Source: Taiwanofungus camphoratus
Taxonomy: Eukaryota > Basidiomycota > Agaricomycetes > Polyporales > Taiwanofungaceae
NCBI GenBank assembly: GCA_003999685.1
Contig: CP021229.1
Coordinates: forward strand, 186,001 to 250,000
Length of the DNA stretch: 64,000 bases
Direction of reading: 5' to 3'
Part shown: positions 1 through 12,140 of the stretch, piece by piece
Layout of the letters: every line of letters begins with the position of its first letter
Numbering within the stretch: position 1 is the first letter of the stretch
Program-made: the position numbers and the translations under genes
The notes under the pieces: generated by a model
Told to the model about the DNA's origin: nothing
Database searches by the model: none
Seen by the model: only the letters and a program-made list of their open reading frames with translations

Positions 1-903
1 TTTCTCACATTGATACCTTCGACACCATTGATAGCCACCCTGACCACTTTCAATCCCCTATCACTTCCTTCTACCCCTGTTACACCTACCTCTCTTACCA
101 CAATGGCTACTATTGCAACAATGACTAGGGCGAAGCTCAAGGTGCTCATAACACACCTTTCAGTGCAACAGCAACAAAGGAGTCAACCCCTTAAGCTCAA
201 CATTCCTGCACTGGATCCATTCATCAAGCAAGAAGAGGATCTGAAGTGTTTCCTCCAGTAGGTGGAGCACTATTTGACTGCCACCAACAATCAGGGGATA
301 AGCGACAATGCAAAGATCACTTATATGGTCGCTTTTATGAAAGAAGGGCAAGACATATATATCTGACATGATACATTCTACGAATGGGCTGTGGAAGGGC
401 ATGTTCCCTACACTAGCTGGGATGTATTCAAAGCAAGCTTGTGACTTGCATTCCCTGAGCATGAAGAAGTACAGAGAGTTCACCAAGTGCTAATGGAGTT
501 GCTGACCAAACAACTCAACAGAAAGACCAGGGTCAGTATAAAGATGTATGTGAAGAGGTTTTGACTCCTGGCAGAGAAGGCCAAGTTAAAGGATGCCTTT
601 ATGGGCCTCTAAGGCCAATGCACTGAGAATGATTACCCCACGCTGAGGGCGATCTTCATCAAGAGTCTGGACTGCCAGATCTACACAACACTCACTGACT
701 GCATCAACACAGAGCAACTCAATTCTATGAAAAAATGATACACCAATGTCCTTTATTTTGATGCTGTCTACAGAGGGATTGATCAAACCCTCATCGCTGA
801 TAAGACTGGAGAGTTTGAAGCCTTAAGTGGTTTGTACTCAGGAGAAGTTTGAAGCCTTCAGTGGTTTGTACCCACATTCACCTAACAAGTGTTAGGTTTG
901 ACC

Positions 904-977
904 GACACTATAGCTTAATGGTCTAAAGCATCAAAAGGCCAGTTGAGAGGATGCAGGTTCGAATCCTGTTAGTGTCG
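904..977 (+). tRNA. tRNA-like cloverleaf, possibly a tRNA pseudogene, inside element 1
   Basis: A 74-nt stretch folds by eye as a tRNA. It has a 7-bp acceptor stem GACACTA/TAGTGTC with perfect pairing and a D arm GCTT-loop with GG-AAGC. The T arm has the loop TTCGAAT closed by a 5-bp stem with one G-T pair. A T4 run typical of Pol III termination follows at 981. The anticodon arm is poor: only 4 bp pair and the loop lacks the usual T33, so I cannot assign an anticodon. It interrupts gag-like sequence. It may be a degenerate tRNA, a tRNA with an odd anticodon arm, or the head of a SINE-like insertion. Confidence 0.5.
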
Positions 978-3900
978 CCCTTTTCTTGGTTTAGCCATTG
1001 TCTGTGCTCATTATCACCTCCGCCGATATCAACTATGGCGAAGTCATAGAAGTGGATGTGCTTGTCACCCCATGTCCCACACCGTTCACCAAGAAATGGG
1101 AGGATGACTGCAGCCTGAATGAGAAAGAAAGGAAGTATCACAGGGACAATAGTCTGTGCTTCTACTGCCACAAGAAAGGGCATGCAGTGCAAACATGCCA
1201 GAAGAAGATGGTCAAACTAGGCCAATGGAGCACTTTGAAGGAACCCAAGGCATGACCTTCTGTAGATTTCTGCTCCTACATTAAGACACTCTCATCAGAT
1301 GAGAAGAGGGTGATGTTTGAGGAGTTGGGAACAGAGGATTTTTAAAGGGGCAGGGTGAGCTGACACAATCACTGTCCATATCCATTTCACTGTCCTGTGT
1401 TATACTTGTAGTTCAGAATGACAGAGCCCTTTATATTCTGATTACTATAGGACGAAAAGACATCGAAGCACACACCTTCATCGATAGCGGTGCATCAGGA
1501 ATATTCATGCATCCATGATTCATTAAGGAACACAAGTTATGGACAGAGGCATTACCACATCCCATTCTGGTGTCCAATATGAATGGCACCACCAACAAAC
1601 AAGTGCTTATCAATAAGTGAGCCTTGCTCTTGTACAAAATTGGGAACAAGCCCTGATTTGTCAAAGCATATGTCACCAGTATAGGGAATGAAGACATCAT
1701 CTTTGGACATACTTGGCTCAAACTCAAGAACTCCAGTATTAACTAGAAGGGGGGTCATGTGAAACTGAAGCACTGCATGATCCTGGAAGAATCTCAAAAA
1801 TGGAAGAAAGGGATCATTGTGTAACAAATCACATGGTTGAAACTCAAGAAACTCACCGCACAGGAACAAGAAGATGCCCTAGATCCTGTGCTGAACCATG
1901 AGGTGGACTGGTCTGCACCTCCCCACTCAAAGGTGGCAGAGTTTCTCACCACATGAGAAAAATGTCTCAGGCAACAAAGACAACCCATGATTGAAGAGGT
2001 AGAAGATGAAGGAGACTTTGAGGTGATTGACACCATGTCTCCTGTCTTATCAACGACAGACATGCCTAGGCAAATGGCACACCGAGACACACCCATCTCA
2101 ACCCTGGAAGAAGAATCAGTCAATGGTATCGCTTTAGATCAGGCAATGGAAATGATCAGAGATGATGAACTGGTCATAGCGTTTATTGAGGGAGATGATT
2201 GGATCACAACATATGGATGGGACTCACATCTGGCTTACCAGGATGCACCTCTCAAGGAAACAGAGTATCCTTTTGATGGAGCTTATCGTCACCTGGACAA
2301 TGGTCTTATCTGGCAGGTCAAGCATGACATTAGTCGACTTATGATGTCAACGGAAATTGCGATCAAAAAACACACCAAAAAGGAGAAAAAGCCAGTCACA
2401 GAACTTGTTCTCAAGTATCTCCATGACCTCCTCCCAGTGTTTGACAAAGCTAAGGCAGCATGACTTCCCCAACATTTGGAGTATAACCATAAGATCAATC
2501 TCAAGCCAGACTTCAAGGACTTCAAGCAGACAACATACTCTCTCAACTGCAACCAGTGAGCTGAGCTGGACAAGTTCCTTGAAGAGAACTTGCAGAAAGG
2601 GTACATTTGACTGTTCAAATTGCCACTCGCCAGCCCATTCTTCTTCATAGATAAGAAGAACGGCAGATACTGACCATGCCAGGACTACAGGAAACTCAAC
2701 AAGGGAATGATCAAGGACAGGTATCTCCTCCCCCTCATCACAGAACTACTGGAACAACTCAACAACACCACAATCTTTACAAGAATGGACCTTCACCAGG
2801 GGTACAACAACCTGTACATCAAGGAGGGAGATGAATGGAAAGTGGCATTCAGAGTTCCAGCAGCAGGCAAAGGGCCCCCCTTGTTCTATGAGCCCCTAGT
2901 AATGTTCTTTGGGATATGCAACTCACCAGCAATGTTTCAACAGATGATGAACATGGTCTTTGTGGACATGCTCAAGGAAGAATGGCTCACCATCTACATG
3001 GATGACATCCTGATCTATTCAACGAATCTGAAGGAGCACAAGAAGTGGATATGACAGATTATCGAGCAGCTTCAAAACAATGACCTGTATCTCAAACTGG
3101 AGAAATGCAAATTTGACATACAAGAAGTCAAATTCTTGGGCATGATTATCTGACCTGGACAGCTTGCTATGGACCCCATCAAGATAGCCAGCATCAAGGA
3201 ATGGCCAATACCTAAGAACCTTAGGAAAGTTAGATTGTTCATCAGATTTGAGAATTTCTACCATCAATTCATACACAGGTTCTCACATCTGGCTCAACCT
3301 CTGATCTCGCTTATATAAAAAGATGTCAAATGGCACTGGGACATGGAACAGCAGAAAGCTTTCAAGGCTCTGAAGAAAGTGTTCCTGAAACAATCAGTTC
3401 TGCAAATGCCCAACCCTGAGAAACCATTTACACTGGAAACAGATGCCTCAAAGTTTGCCATGAGAGCCATCCTCAGACAAAAGGATGGCAATAGTGATTG
3501 ACACTCATGTGGCTACATATCCCAGAGCATGACACCTGTGAAGGAAAACTACAATGTCTATGACAGAGAACTTATAGGTGTCATATGGGGACTCAACAAA
3601 TGGAGTCACCTTCCCATTGGTAGCTCATATCCAGTCACAATCTACAGTGACCACAAAAACTTGACGTACTAGAAAATGGCAAGAAACCTCAATTGAAGAC
3701 AGGCACAATGGGCTCTTCACCTGTCTGAATTCAATTATCAGTTGATTCACATTCCTGGCACTCAGACGGTGCAAAGTGACATGCTATCCTGATGCCCTGA
3801 CCACAATGACAGTTCATCAGACAACCAGAATGTGACCATCCTGCCAGATAAAGTCTGGACAGCAGCTATCAACATGAGTCTCTGGGCTTCCATCATAGAA

Positions 3901-4552
3901 GCATACATTAATAACTCATTGTACACAGAAGGAATGCAAAATGCATGAGAAGGCCTTAATGACTACTGGACAATTTGAGACAGTGACCTTCTCTATAACA
4001 GCAGGGTGTATATCTCTATAAATGAGGATCCACAATGACAGACAGTCTTGAATTACCATGACCTCCCCTCCATCAGACATCCTGAAATTCAGAAAACTTT
4101 TACATCTCTTCCACAAGACTACTGGTGGCCTGGAATGACTGACTTCATCACATGATACGTTAAAGATTGCAGCACTTGCCAGCAAATGAAGGTTAACACA
4201 CACCCCACCTGACCAGCCCTTCTCCTGATCAAATCTGCACAGCATGCTACTCCGTTCAGCACCTTTTGCTGTGACTTCATCATGGACTTACTGATCTCTG
4301 AAGGCTATGATTCAATCTTGATCATTGTGGACCATGACCTTACAAAGGGGGTAGTTTTCATTTCATGCAACAAAACAATTGATGCATCAGGGACAGCTGA
4401 GGCATTATATCGCAAGGTGTACAAATGGTTTGGTCTTTTGAACAAGATCATTAGTGACCAAGGACCACAATTTGCATCAAAGGTTCTTCAGGAGCTCTGC
4501 CATATGACTGGAGTCAAGTCAGCAATGAGCACAGCATTCCATCCTCAAACGG

Positions 4553-5514
4553 TGATAGGTGTCAGGCCCTTCTAGGCCCTGCAGAGCACCCTTATTTGAC
4601 CCTAGGACTTTAGTCATGGCTTTGACGCCACTCGACGTGTCCAATACAGTCTGAAAAGCCACTGCAAGACTCTCTGATAGCTTTAAATCATGCCACAGCC
4701 ACTCCACCAATTCTGGTCTGACATTCTAGCACACCATTCTCTCTACGCATAATATGCCACATACAGTTGCTTTGCATGTGACTGGTCACACCACCCTGAT
4801 ATTGCTCGATCAGCTTCAACATGCCACTCGATGCACTCAATAACACTACAGGTTTCGTCTTAGTCTATGTACATTCTTTATTTCAGCCTTTTTAGTGACG
4901 TCAGTACAGTAGCCACTCCCTTTACAAGTGACTCCGTAGCTCATAGCATGCAAGTAGTTAGGATGCCACTCATGCTACACCACTTCCGATGTGCCTTACA
5001 TTATAGTAAAGTAGTATATATGTTATGTACAACATCTCAGAACAACACAGAAGTTTTCCCTCATCCTGCAGAGCTCAAGAAGAGCACCTTCAAGTCAGTC
5101 CTCTACTGCGTTCTACCGTGTCCTTCTGTCTTCAATTACGTTCAAAAAGTTGTGTTTAGTATCCGTCTTTTACAGTATTTTGAAGGGTTGCATCTAAGTC
5201 CATCTTTGACATCTGTTGAAGGGTTGCATCTAGTCTGATGTCCGCCTTCAAGTCACATTGAAGGGTTGCATTCAGCTAAGTTCTCACGTCTAAGCCTCTT
5301 CTTAGTACAAGCATATCACAGTAGCTCATTGAAGCTACGTTGAGTAGTCATGACATACATCATAGGTCATCGAAAACCTTCAAAGACATCTTTCGACCAA
5401 TTTGAGATCAGGAACCCTTTGCTGCTGACTCTTCTTGCATACTAACTAGTTCTATAGCCTTTCAGCTTCTTTAGATCGTACCCAGTAGGGGTTGGAGTGT
5501 TATAGAGCATATCA
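4553..5514 (+). mobile_element. solo LTR (element 3 family) nested in element 1
   Basis: This 962 bp unit begins TGATAGG and ends CATATCA. It is flanked by the 4-bp duplication ACGG (4549-4552 and 5515-5518) and splits the integrase region of element 1. It matches the LTRs at 10918-11889, 12394-13373 and 21288-22267. Compared with them it has lost most CpGs, so it is probably the oldest copy here. Confidence 0.9.
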
Positions 5515-6313
5515 ACGGACAGAGAGATGGAACAAGTTAATCAGGAACTCAAAATTTACCTGTGATGTTTCATGAGCAACATCCTGAATAACTGGTCAAC
5601 ATTACTAGGCTCAGCACAGTTCGCTCACAACTCATGTGAGCACTCTATGAGCAAAGTGTCACCCTTCAAGGTCATGATGGGTTATGAACCTCAAGAGATT
5701 CCCATCATACATCCAGGATCAGACACACCCAGTGCAGCTTATCAACTGCAGAACTTGCAGAAGATTCAGGAAGACACACTTGGCAATGGAACTAGCACAG
5801 GTGGTGCTAGCAAAACGTGTGAAACCCAAGAAAACAGGTTTTTGCAAAGGTCAAAACGTATGGCTAGACTCACAAAATTTAAAGCTGCCATATCCAATGA
5901 GGAAGTTGGCTCTCAAGTGTGAGCGACTCTTCGAAATCATGGACATTCTAGGACCGGTGTCTTACAAGCTGAAACTCCTGACGACGTGGTGAGTGCACTC
6001 CATTTTCCATGCTGCACTTCTTTTGCCATACACCAGGACAGACACACATGGCCCCAACTACATGGAACCACCACCGGAGCTTATCAGCAGCAAAGATAAC
6101 TATGAAGTCAAAGCTCTGGTTAGACATCATGAGAATTGCTGAAAAAACCACTTGAATACTAAGTTAGGTGAAAGGGTTATTCCTCAGCTGATGACTTGTG
6201 AGAACCAGAAGAAAACTTAGCTGGTACTGCGGATGAGCTGCTGGATGCATATAAGCAGTGCAAGAACTTGAGCTGAGTGAAACAATTGCACTTTCACCCC
6301 ACTCACTGCTCAC

Positions 6314-6523
6314 ATGTCTCAGTCAATCAGTACTCCCTCATCCTCATTCACTCGTTACGACCCATGCTACCTCTGCATTAGTACAACACATGCACACCGG
6401 ACATGCCCCAACTACAAATGTCTTCGATGTAGTTGCCCATTGTCTGGCCATCTTACATGTGAATGCACCACTGTTCATTACATATTCACCAATGACCCAG
6501 AATTGCCATACCATTCAGAGTAG
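6314..6523 (+). other. Cys/His-rich accessory reading frame of element 1, downstream of integrase
   Basis: Between the integrase region and the 3' LTR lies a stretch with two consecutive Cys/His knuckle-like units (CYLC...HRTC and CLRC...GHLTC). This differs from the gag knuckle near 1160. I read it as an extra zinc-binding domain carried by the element, or as the tail of its polyprotein. It belongs to a fossil element. Function is unknown. Confidence 0.45.
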
Positions 6524-6798
6524 TTCCTGCATGTCGTTAAACTATAAACGAAGACGACCAGTACATCATAAAACTGCATGAGATGTGATGAAACACTTGT
6601 CAAGTTTGAGGTGAAAGTATCCTCATGGTTCAAGGGGTCATCCCCTATGATCATGGTGAAACACCTGCAATGTCACTTTCAGAGGTTTTCAAGTTCATTC
6701 TCAGAAGTTTTCAAGTTCAGTTCACTTCAAAAGTTTGATGCATTATCTGCAGGAGTTTAGTTGATTGACCAGGCATTCAATCATAAGTAGGGGGGTAA

Positions 6799-7326
6799 TG
6801 ATACAATTTCTTTTCTCTTGTATTTTATTGGTTGGACCTCAGATCAGTCCTGTGACCTTTCACTTCTAGGACAGGCCCCAGATAGGTCCAGCTTCTTCAC
6901 GCAGTCCATTGACTTATGACTGCTTACTGTACAGGCCCCAGATGGGCCCTGCTTACTCATGGACACTGACTCTAACTCATATCAGGCCCTGCTCACACAT
7001 TCTGTTTTACACATATGTATTGCTAATACGGCCTGATGACTCATATTGCCTTACTTATGCTTACTCATGCTGCTTAGTAGAATACGTATATAAGGCCCTG
7101 TACTTTGTAGGTCAGACCTTAAGTTCAATCTGGTTACCAGGTAGCTAGTTCACTAGCAATTCTATACTTGTATCTTGTGACCTTTCACTTTGTACTTAAG
7201 TATTCGCTCAACATCTATCGACTTCATGCTTTACAGACAATGGATCATCCTTAAGTCCTCGCTACCACTATTGTAGTCAGACCCTCTCATTTAAGGCTTT
7301 GTGGTCCTTGATACCAGCTTGTATCA
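6799..7326 (+). repeat. 3' LTR of element 1
   Basis: The 528 bp stretch starts TGATACAA and ends TTGTATCA, a perfect 8-bp terminal inverted repeat. It is preceded by a purine-rich tract (AAGTAGGGGGG). The sequence just after 7326 continues RNase H/linker-type sequence of the minus-strand element 2. The partner LTR lies beyond the window start. Confidence 0.85.
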
Positions 7327-10300
7327 GTTGGTGACATTGACAAAGAGGTTTGATGGTAGCAGGATGACACTTTCATTGTTATGCTCTTCACCTGAATGGT
7401 CTGGTTGTCTGGAGAGTGCATCAGCAACTATGAGTCAACTGCCTTTCTTGTTTAGTAGTTTCAGGTCAAACTGCAACAAAAATAGCTGCCATCAAGCCTG
7501 ATGTCGGTTGAGTTGTTGTGCCTCTTGGAAATAGATAAGATTCTTCTGTGATTACTGTGACCAGGTGTCTGCTTCCCTCAAGGTGGTGGCACCATTCCTC
7601 AAGTGCATGGACAATGGCCAACGGCTCTCTGTTGTATACTTGATAGTTCCACTCAGCCTCCTTCAGACTCTTCGAGAGGAATGCTATGTATAGGGTGTAG
7701 CTGCTCCTCCTCAGCCTCAATGGTGAATGGTTTAGATGGGTCAGGCATGTGGAGGATTGGCATGCTCTGAAAACACCTCTTGAGCTTATCAAAGGCTTCT
7801 TGACAAGCTTCAGTCCAGTTCCACTCCACACGCTTTTTTTTGATCACATTTAAGGGGTGAGCAATGTGGGAGAAATTGTACATAGATGAAGTGTCAGTAG
7901 TAGTTGGCAACACCCATGGATTGTTCTACATCTTTGACCTTGGTAGGTATGGACCAATCTGTGATTCCTGCCAGTTTGTCCTTGTTTATATGTATCTGTC
8001 TGGACGAGATGGTCATTCCCAAAAAGTTGACCTCGACAACATCAAATGCACATTTTTCTGGCTTTACAAATAGGTCCCATTCCTGCAGCTGCTGTAGAAC
8101 ATGTCTGGTTCATTCCTGGTGGGCTTCTATATTGTCCAAAAAGATGAGAATGTCATCTATATAGATCACAATCCATCCGTTGGCCAGCATGTTCTGAAAT
8201 GCATTATTTATCATTCGCTGAAACATGGCCAGTGAGTTGCACATTCCAAGGAATATAACAGTGGGTTCAACAATCTTGTCCTGATTTCCATGTTTTACCA
8301 TGAATGCTCCCTTTCATTGATCGCCTTCCCTGATCTGGATGTTATTGTACCTATTTCAAAGGTTCAGTTTGGTGAACATGGTGGCTTTTTGAAGCCTGTC
8401 AATTAGCTCTCCTATGAGGGATAGTGGATAGGCATCTTTGATTGTGCCATTGTTCAGGTATCAGTAGTCCTGGCATGAGTGTAAGGTACCATCTTTCTTT
8501 TTGACAAAAATGGCTGGGAATGCCATAGGTGAGTTTGATTTCCAGAGATAGCTCTTGACCAGGTTCTCTTCCAGAAACTTGTCCATTGCTGCCTGCTCCT
8601 TCACTGACAAAGGGATCACTGCACATTTCCTAGAGACAAAGTCCTTAACTCAATGGCATGGTCCCAGAGTTTGGACTCTGGAAAATGGTCAGAGGCTTCC
8701 TTCTCAAAAAGCCATTTGTAGTCCCACAGATATTCTGGGACAAGGTCTTCTACAGATGAGGGTGGCTTTATTGGGATCACCAATTCTGTGAGCTCCTGGA
8801 TGTTCCATGCCACACGTAGAGAGTTGGGGAAGTGTGTCATCCAATTGAGCCCCATTTGCTGAAGCTTTAGAGTTCGCAGCAGCCCATCTTCATTTGTGAG
8901 CAGCTGCTCCTTTTGTTGAAAGATCACCAGGACTCCTTCTTCTTGTGTGTAAGCACATAGTATGTCCAAAAGCTCATTGTTATCTTCATGTATGGAGGCT
9001 CAGCACAAGGGGATTCTGTCCATAGTGGGTTGGCTTATGATCCAGGCATAGTACCCTTGCCATTCTGTGAGTTGTGCTTGGTCAATTTCGAGTGTCCCTT
9101 CCACCCAGTCAATGTGAGGGTTGACTTGTGCTAGCCAGGGGTTTCTGAGTATGACATTGAGTGTTCTGATGTTAGAGACATAAAAATTGGTTGAAATGTT
9201 GTTCTCTTCTAGTTGTATGCTTCCTTTGACTCAGTGGGTAATTGGTCCTCCTTTGTTTGTAGAGCCATCAATGGTGGTTGAGGTTATCGTTCTGAGAAGC
9301 AGTCGAGTGGAGAGTCCCTATTTCTTTACAAAGTCAGGGTGTATTAGATTTGTGTCAGCCCCACTATCCAGCAAAGGGCATGCTGTGACAGCTTTCTCTC
9401 CTACTATGATGTAACCTGATAAATAGAGTGTATTGTGCTTGCGCATTCTGATAATTACATTTCGTACAGAGAGATTAGACAACTCGTGCATTGAGTTGGG
9501 TCACCTTACAGAAAATCTGCAAAGTTGTGATGTTGAGAGAAGTGGGGAAATCTGAACCCTTTCATCTCTTGCCCTTGCTTCTCTTGTTCAGAGGCCTCAT
9601 CGTCAGCCTCAGCCTCATCTTTCACTGTGGCCCTTCAGTTTGAGTGTTCTGTCCCTTGGCCCATGGCAAGATGCCTCTTATTATGACATTTGTAGCAGGA
9701 GCCCATCCTTCAGTCTTGCAGACACTGATGGTCTGGTTTCCCACTGTCAAAAGCCTTTGCTGCAACTCGTGAAGGGGTCTTCCAAACTTGCTGAGCAGCA
9801 TTGATGGCCTTATTGTTTTGTTAGACCCAGTCCTTTTGGGCAGCAGCTTCCTTCCATCCTTCCAGGGTTGTGAGGGCTATGTCTTGTTCCATGATTCAGA
9901 CTTGCATGGCACTGAGTAGTTTTTTACTGTACCAGGCCTTGACGGCATTTTCCTCAATGATTTCAGCTCTACAGGTCAGCCTGTCAAACTTCTCATTGAA
10001 GTCAGTGATGAGCTTGTCATAAGTGTAGACCAGGTTTTGTAGTCTGATGGCTGCAGAGACCTCTCCTTCTATAACTCCAAACCTCTTGACGAACTCGAGA
10101 GCAATGTTCCTGAAGGTGCCATACCTCCAGGTTTCTCCTCTGATGAGGGGGTGGGGCTCAAGTGCCCTTTCAGTAAGGGTATCAGCCCACATACCAGCAT
10201 GATCTTCTAGATGGCCAAGAAAATTGCTAACCTTTTCCTGCTCAGAGGCCGAGGCCCATCACTCTGTGTCAAACCTTTGAGCAAACTGGACAAGGAAGTG

Positions 10301-10917
10301 TTGAGCATCTTTACATTTTCCAGAGAATTTAGTAATCTCTGGTTCTTTTTGGTCGGATACTTAAGCAGTTCCTTGTGAGAGGGGTGTTCCTTGAGGGGGT
10401 TCTCCCCCAGGTGGTCCTTCTCAATCAGGCAGTCCTCCTCCACTGGGCAGTCCTCCTCAACCAAGAGGTTCTTCTCCACTGAGTAGTCCTTTTCCACCAG
10501 GCAGTCCTTCTGGAGGCCCTCCACCTCCACCATAAGGTGACCCTTCTTCACCAGAGGGTCCTTCCTCCTCTGGCCTATTGTTGGGTGGAGGCCTTGCTTC
10601 CCCTATTCTTGATTGGAAAGAGCCTATGACATAAGGCATTTCCAGGGTGGAAGGAGATGTTGTTCCAGTTCCTTCAGTTTTCATTTGTCATTCTGTCTGT
10701 TCAATGTTGGGGTCAGTCAGTTCTGAGCTAGAGCTTTTGTCAAAGAGTGGCTCAATTTTGTCAAAGGTTGTAAAGCAGGCCTGGATGAGGGCACAATTGA
10801 TCAGAGTACAAGGCTCAAGATCACTTCCTTTGTAGAGTGCAGAGTTGTAATGGTGAGAGCACGGCTGCATCGAGCAGACCCTCCAGTTAGAACTCATCAT
10901 GTAATGTCAGTGTACGT
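7327..10917 (-). mobile_element. Ty3/gypsy fossil (element 2), pol and gag part
   Basis: Read on the minus strand from high to low coordinates, it shows a gag region with a proline/glycine-rich stretch (about 10.2-10.7 kb), a gag segment at 9896-10192, a zinc knuckle-like CX2C unit near 9690, a protease motif LLDSGADT near 9390, reverse transcriptase with YIDD near 8160, and RNase H at 7466-7913. Integrase is not seen, because the element is cut at 7326 by element 1. It is heavily broken (more than ten breaks). The remainder lies beyond element 3, from 22268 onward; ACGT at 10914-10917 and 22268-22271 is the duplicated target. Confidence 0.88.
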
Positions 10918-11889
10918 TGATGTGCACTATAACACTCCAACCCCAACTGGGTATGACCTAGAGAAGCTGGAAGGCTATAGAACTAGTTAGTGTGGAGGGG
11001 AGAGTCAGCAGCAAAGGGTTCCCGATCTCAAATGGGTCGAGAGACGTCTACGAAGGTCTTCGACGACCCTCTACGTGTGTCGCGACTGCTCGACGTAGCT
11101 TCAATGCGCTACTATGCTGTACTATACTAGGGAGAGGCTTAAACGTGAGAACTTAGCTGATACGCAGCCCTTCAAAATACTGTAGAAGGCGGACTTGGGT
11201 TAGAGAGAGATGCTAGCGCAACCCTTCGATGTGGCTCGAAGGCGGACGTAAGACTGAACGTCGACGGATGTCGAAGACAGACGAGATGCAACCCTTTAAA
11301 ATACTGTAGAAGGTGGATAGTAGATGCAATTCTTCGAACGTAATCAAAGACGGAAGGACGCAGTAGAACGCAGTAGGTGACTAAATCGAAGGTGCTCTTC
11401 TTGAGCTCTGCAGGATAGGGGAAAACTTCTCTGTTGTTCCGAGACACCATACATCGCATTTATACTACTGTACTATAATGTAAGGTGCATTGGGAGTGGC
11501 ATAGTACGAGTGGCATCCTAACTTCTTGCGTACTACGAACTACGGAGTGGCATGAAATATACTAAGCCAAGACCTGGGGCCATAGTGTTATTGAGTACAT
11601 CGAGTGGCACGTCGTAGCAGATCGAGCGATATCGGAGTGGCGAGACCGGTCACGTGCGAGGACATTGAGTGGCAACTGCATGTGACGTATTGTGCATAGA
11701 GGGACCGGTACACCGGAACATCGGACTGGAACTGGCGGAGTGGCAGTGGCGTGATTCGAGGCTATCAGAAAGTCCTGCGGTGGCTTTTCAGGCTGTATCG
11801 GACGCGTCGAGTGGCGTCAAAGCCATGACTAAGGTCCTAGGGTCGAGTGAGGGCGCTCCACGAGGCCTAGAAGTGCCTGGCGCCTATCA
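10918..11889 (-). repeat. 3' LTR of element 3
   Basis: In element orientation it begins TGATAGG and ends CACATCA. It contains several imperfect copies of a unit built around CTTCGAA...GTAGAAGG. Left flank ACGT matches the right flank of the partner LTR at 22268-22271. Confidence 0.92.
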
Positions 11890-11902
11890 TCTCCTCCTTT
11901 TT
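11890..11902 (-). other. polypurine tract of element 3
   Basis: On the minus strand AAAAAGGAGGAGA sits directly against the TGATAGG start of the 3' LTR. This is the expected position and composition for the plus-strand primer of an LTR element and fixes the orientation. Confidence 0.75.
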
Positions 11903-12140
11903 GGAATTTGGACCGTCCTCGGTCCACACGTGATGCCTAGAAGCTTGATGGATGTGACTGGATCGAAGCTTTATGGGGACCTGCGTGGTTCCGACCTTCT
12001 CATGACTCGTGCTGATCACGTGCCGTCAAAGAGGATTTAAGCCGGTGTGACTTAGCTGTTTTTCTTCGGTCATTGTTCCACATTCGACACGCTCCCCCCT
12101 CTTCATTCTCAATTGCTCTATATTTTCTTCCTGCTTTACA

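Larger units (their letters stand above)
1..7326 (+). mobile_element. Ty3/gypsy LTR retrotransposon fossil (element 1), 5' end outside window
   Basis: The parts seen in order are gag, a CX2CX4HX4C zinc knuckle near 1160-1200, an aspartic protease DSGA motif near 1480, reverse transcriptase with YMDD near 3000, RNase H around 3400-3680, an integrase zinc finger around 4060-4190, the integrase core, and a 3' LTR preceded by a purine-rich tract (about 6786-6796). The reading frame is broken many times, well over ten, so this is a dead copy. CpG dinucleotides are scarce, as expected of an old, methylated repeat. A solo LTR of another family lies in the integrase region. The right end abuts RNase H-type sequence of the oppositely oriented element 2, so this element appears inserted there. 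Confidence 0.93.

Noticed and set aside
811-875. Imperfect direct repeat of about 28 bp (GTTTGAAGCCTT.AGTGGTTTGTAC) just before the tRNA-like sequence
   Set aside because: Real but short and inside a fossil gag; could be a local duplication and does not fit a target-site duplication.
11669-12040. Open frames up to 123 codons inside the LTRs (also at 12300-12633 and 21583-22343)
   Set aside because: The same frames recur in all LTR copies on alternating strands and overlap the repeat units; no domain seen. Treated as LTR sequence.
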